Of a stretch of 5,121 nucleotides of DNA, positions 4,698 to 5,121 are shown piece by piece. Location of the stretch: NCBI GenBank assembly GCA_035527235.1, contig DATLAV010000122.1, positions 1 through 5,121 of the forward strand. Reading direction: 5' to 3'. Numbering within the stretch: position 1 is the first letter of the stretch; each line of letters opens with the position of its first letter. Both the position numbers and the translations under genes were made by a program. The notes beneath the pieces were generated by a model. The model saw nothing but the letters and a program-made list of their open reading frames with translations, had not been told where the DNA came from and ran no database searches. This stretch comes from BS750m-G28 sp035527235. GTDB taxonomy: Archaea > Thermoproteota > Bathyarchaeia > TCS64.

Positions 4698-5121
4698 TTG
4701 GCGGGCTACCCCCCAATCCCGGACCCCTTCAAGGGGAAGCCCTGGATGTACTCGATGCCCCGGGGGCCCAACCAGCTGAGGGAGTGGAGGGAGGCCTGGG
4801 GGAAGGCGATCCTCGGCTGGGCGGAGGAGAACAACGTCGACCTGGTCGCATTCAGCGACCTTCTCGGGATCGCACCCCTCAACAGGCTGGGCGCCGACGC
4901 CCTCAGGGAGATCATCGAGAGCCTCAGGGCGTCGACGTTCGCCGAATACTGGAAGAACGACAAAAGCCTGGTGCGGATCCACTGGCGCTCCCTTGAATTA
5001 TGGGCGGAGAGGGTTCTCGAGGAGGCGAGGAGGGGCGGAAAAAACGTAATCTACGGCCTCGAGGGCGTCTACGATCTGGTGGCCAGCACTCGGAAGCTAC
5101 CGGTGGAGGACGTTGAGAAGA
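4698..5121 (+). CDS. vps25: ESCRT-II subunit Vps25-like protein (3' end cut by window)
   Basis: 141 residues are visible and the frame is open at the window end. It aligns by eye with eukaryotic Vps25 along its length. An N-terminal Pro/aromatic segment (DPFKGKPWMYSMPRGPNQ, 9-26) corresponds to the 'FEWPWQYRFPPFFTLQPN' region. RLGADALREIIESLRASTFAEY (63-84) corresponds to the 'KLPVESIQIVLEELRKKGNLEW' helices of winged helix 1. LVRIHWRSLELWAERVLEEA (91-110) matches 'FLIMWRRPEEWGKLIYQWV', including both tryptophans. NVIYGLEGVYDL (116-127) starts winged helix 2. In ESCRT-II, Vps25 bridges the Vps22/Vps36 core to the ESCRT-III subunit Vps20/CHMP6. TTG is chosen because GAGGG precedes it and ATG 4746 would delete the conserved P15-W16. 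It is 3 nt after the second ESCRT-III gene, hence the same operon. A generic winged-helix regulator is the alternative, disfavoured by the W/P pattern and context. Confidence 0.85.
   Translation, partial: MAGYPPIPDPFKGKPWMYSMPRGPNQLREWREAWGKAILGWAEENNVDLVAFSDLLGIAPLNRLGADALREIIESLRASTFAEYWKNDKSLVRIHWRSLELWAERVLEEARRGGKNVIYGLEGVYDLVASTRKLPVEDVEK

Noticed and set aside
4509..4982. Minus-strand open frame spanning the second ESCRT-III and Vps25-like genes
   Set aside because: Leucine/proline-rich shadow without domain features; it crosses the boundary of two well-supported plus-strand genes.

Overview
This is archaeal DNA, and its most telling content is an ESCRT membrane-remodelling gene cluster. 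Archaeal features are TATA-type promoters about 25 bp upstream of short leaders, Shine-Dalgarno motifs, an Lrp/AsnC regulator, and a Vps4/CdvC ATPase next to ESCRT-III (CdvB/Snf7) genes. The last, cut-off gene reads as a homologue of the ESCRT-II subunit Vps25. ESCRT-II has been described in eukaryotes and Asgard archaea but not in the classical Cdv system of Sulfolobales or Thaumarchaeota. I therefore infer an Asgard-type (Promethearchaeota) archaeon or a relative. The coding DNA is conspicuously GC-rich and the promoters are AT-rich.

Layout, left to right. (1) 1-602, +: C-terminal part of a UroD-fold protein with an HxC...C zinc-site pattern, so more likely a corrinoid methyltransferase (MtaA/MtbA-like) than a haem enzyme. 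(2) 599-973, -: a small single-domain cupin, convergent with (1) and sharing the CTAG at the stop codons. (3) 974-1190: 217 bp intergenic region with divergent promoters. (4) 1191-1559, +: a small protein with one C2H2 zinc finger and a lysine/arginine-rich tail. (5) 1673-2242, +: an Lrp/AsnC regulator with an unusual six-cysteine C-terminal extension. (6) 2250 to about 3395, -: a Vps4/CdvC AAA ATPase with an N-terminal MIT domain. (7) 3396-3477: divergent promoter region with a near-perfect palindrome. (8) 3478-4083, +: ESCRT-III of the CHMP1-3 (Vps2/24/46) type. (9) 4092-4694, +: a second ESCRT-III-like protein of the CHMP4-7 type. (10) 4698 to the window end, +: Vps25-like protein, truncated by the window.

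Genes 6 and 8-10 form a coherent system. Vps25 would link an upstream ESCRT-II complex to ESCRT-III. The two ESCRT-III subunits would form the membrane-remodelling polymer, and Vps4 would disassemble it through its MIT domain. The tails of the two ESCRT-III proteins look different: a C-terminal MIM1-like helix in the first and a MIM2-like proline motif in the second, as in eukaryotic CHMP1-3 and CHMP6. The Vps4 gene has no ATG, GTG or TTG that would include the whole first MIT helix, so a near-cognate start (CTG or ACG) or a base error is likely. No mobile element, CRISPR array, tRNA or rRNA was found.
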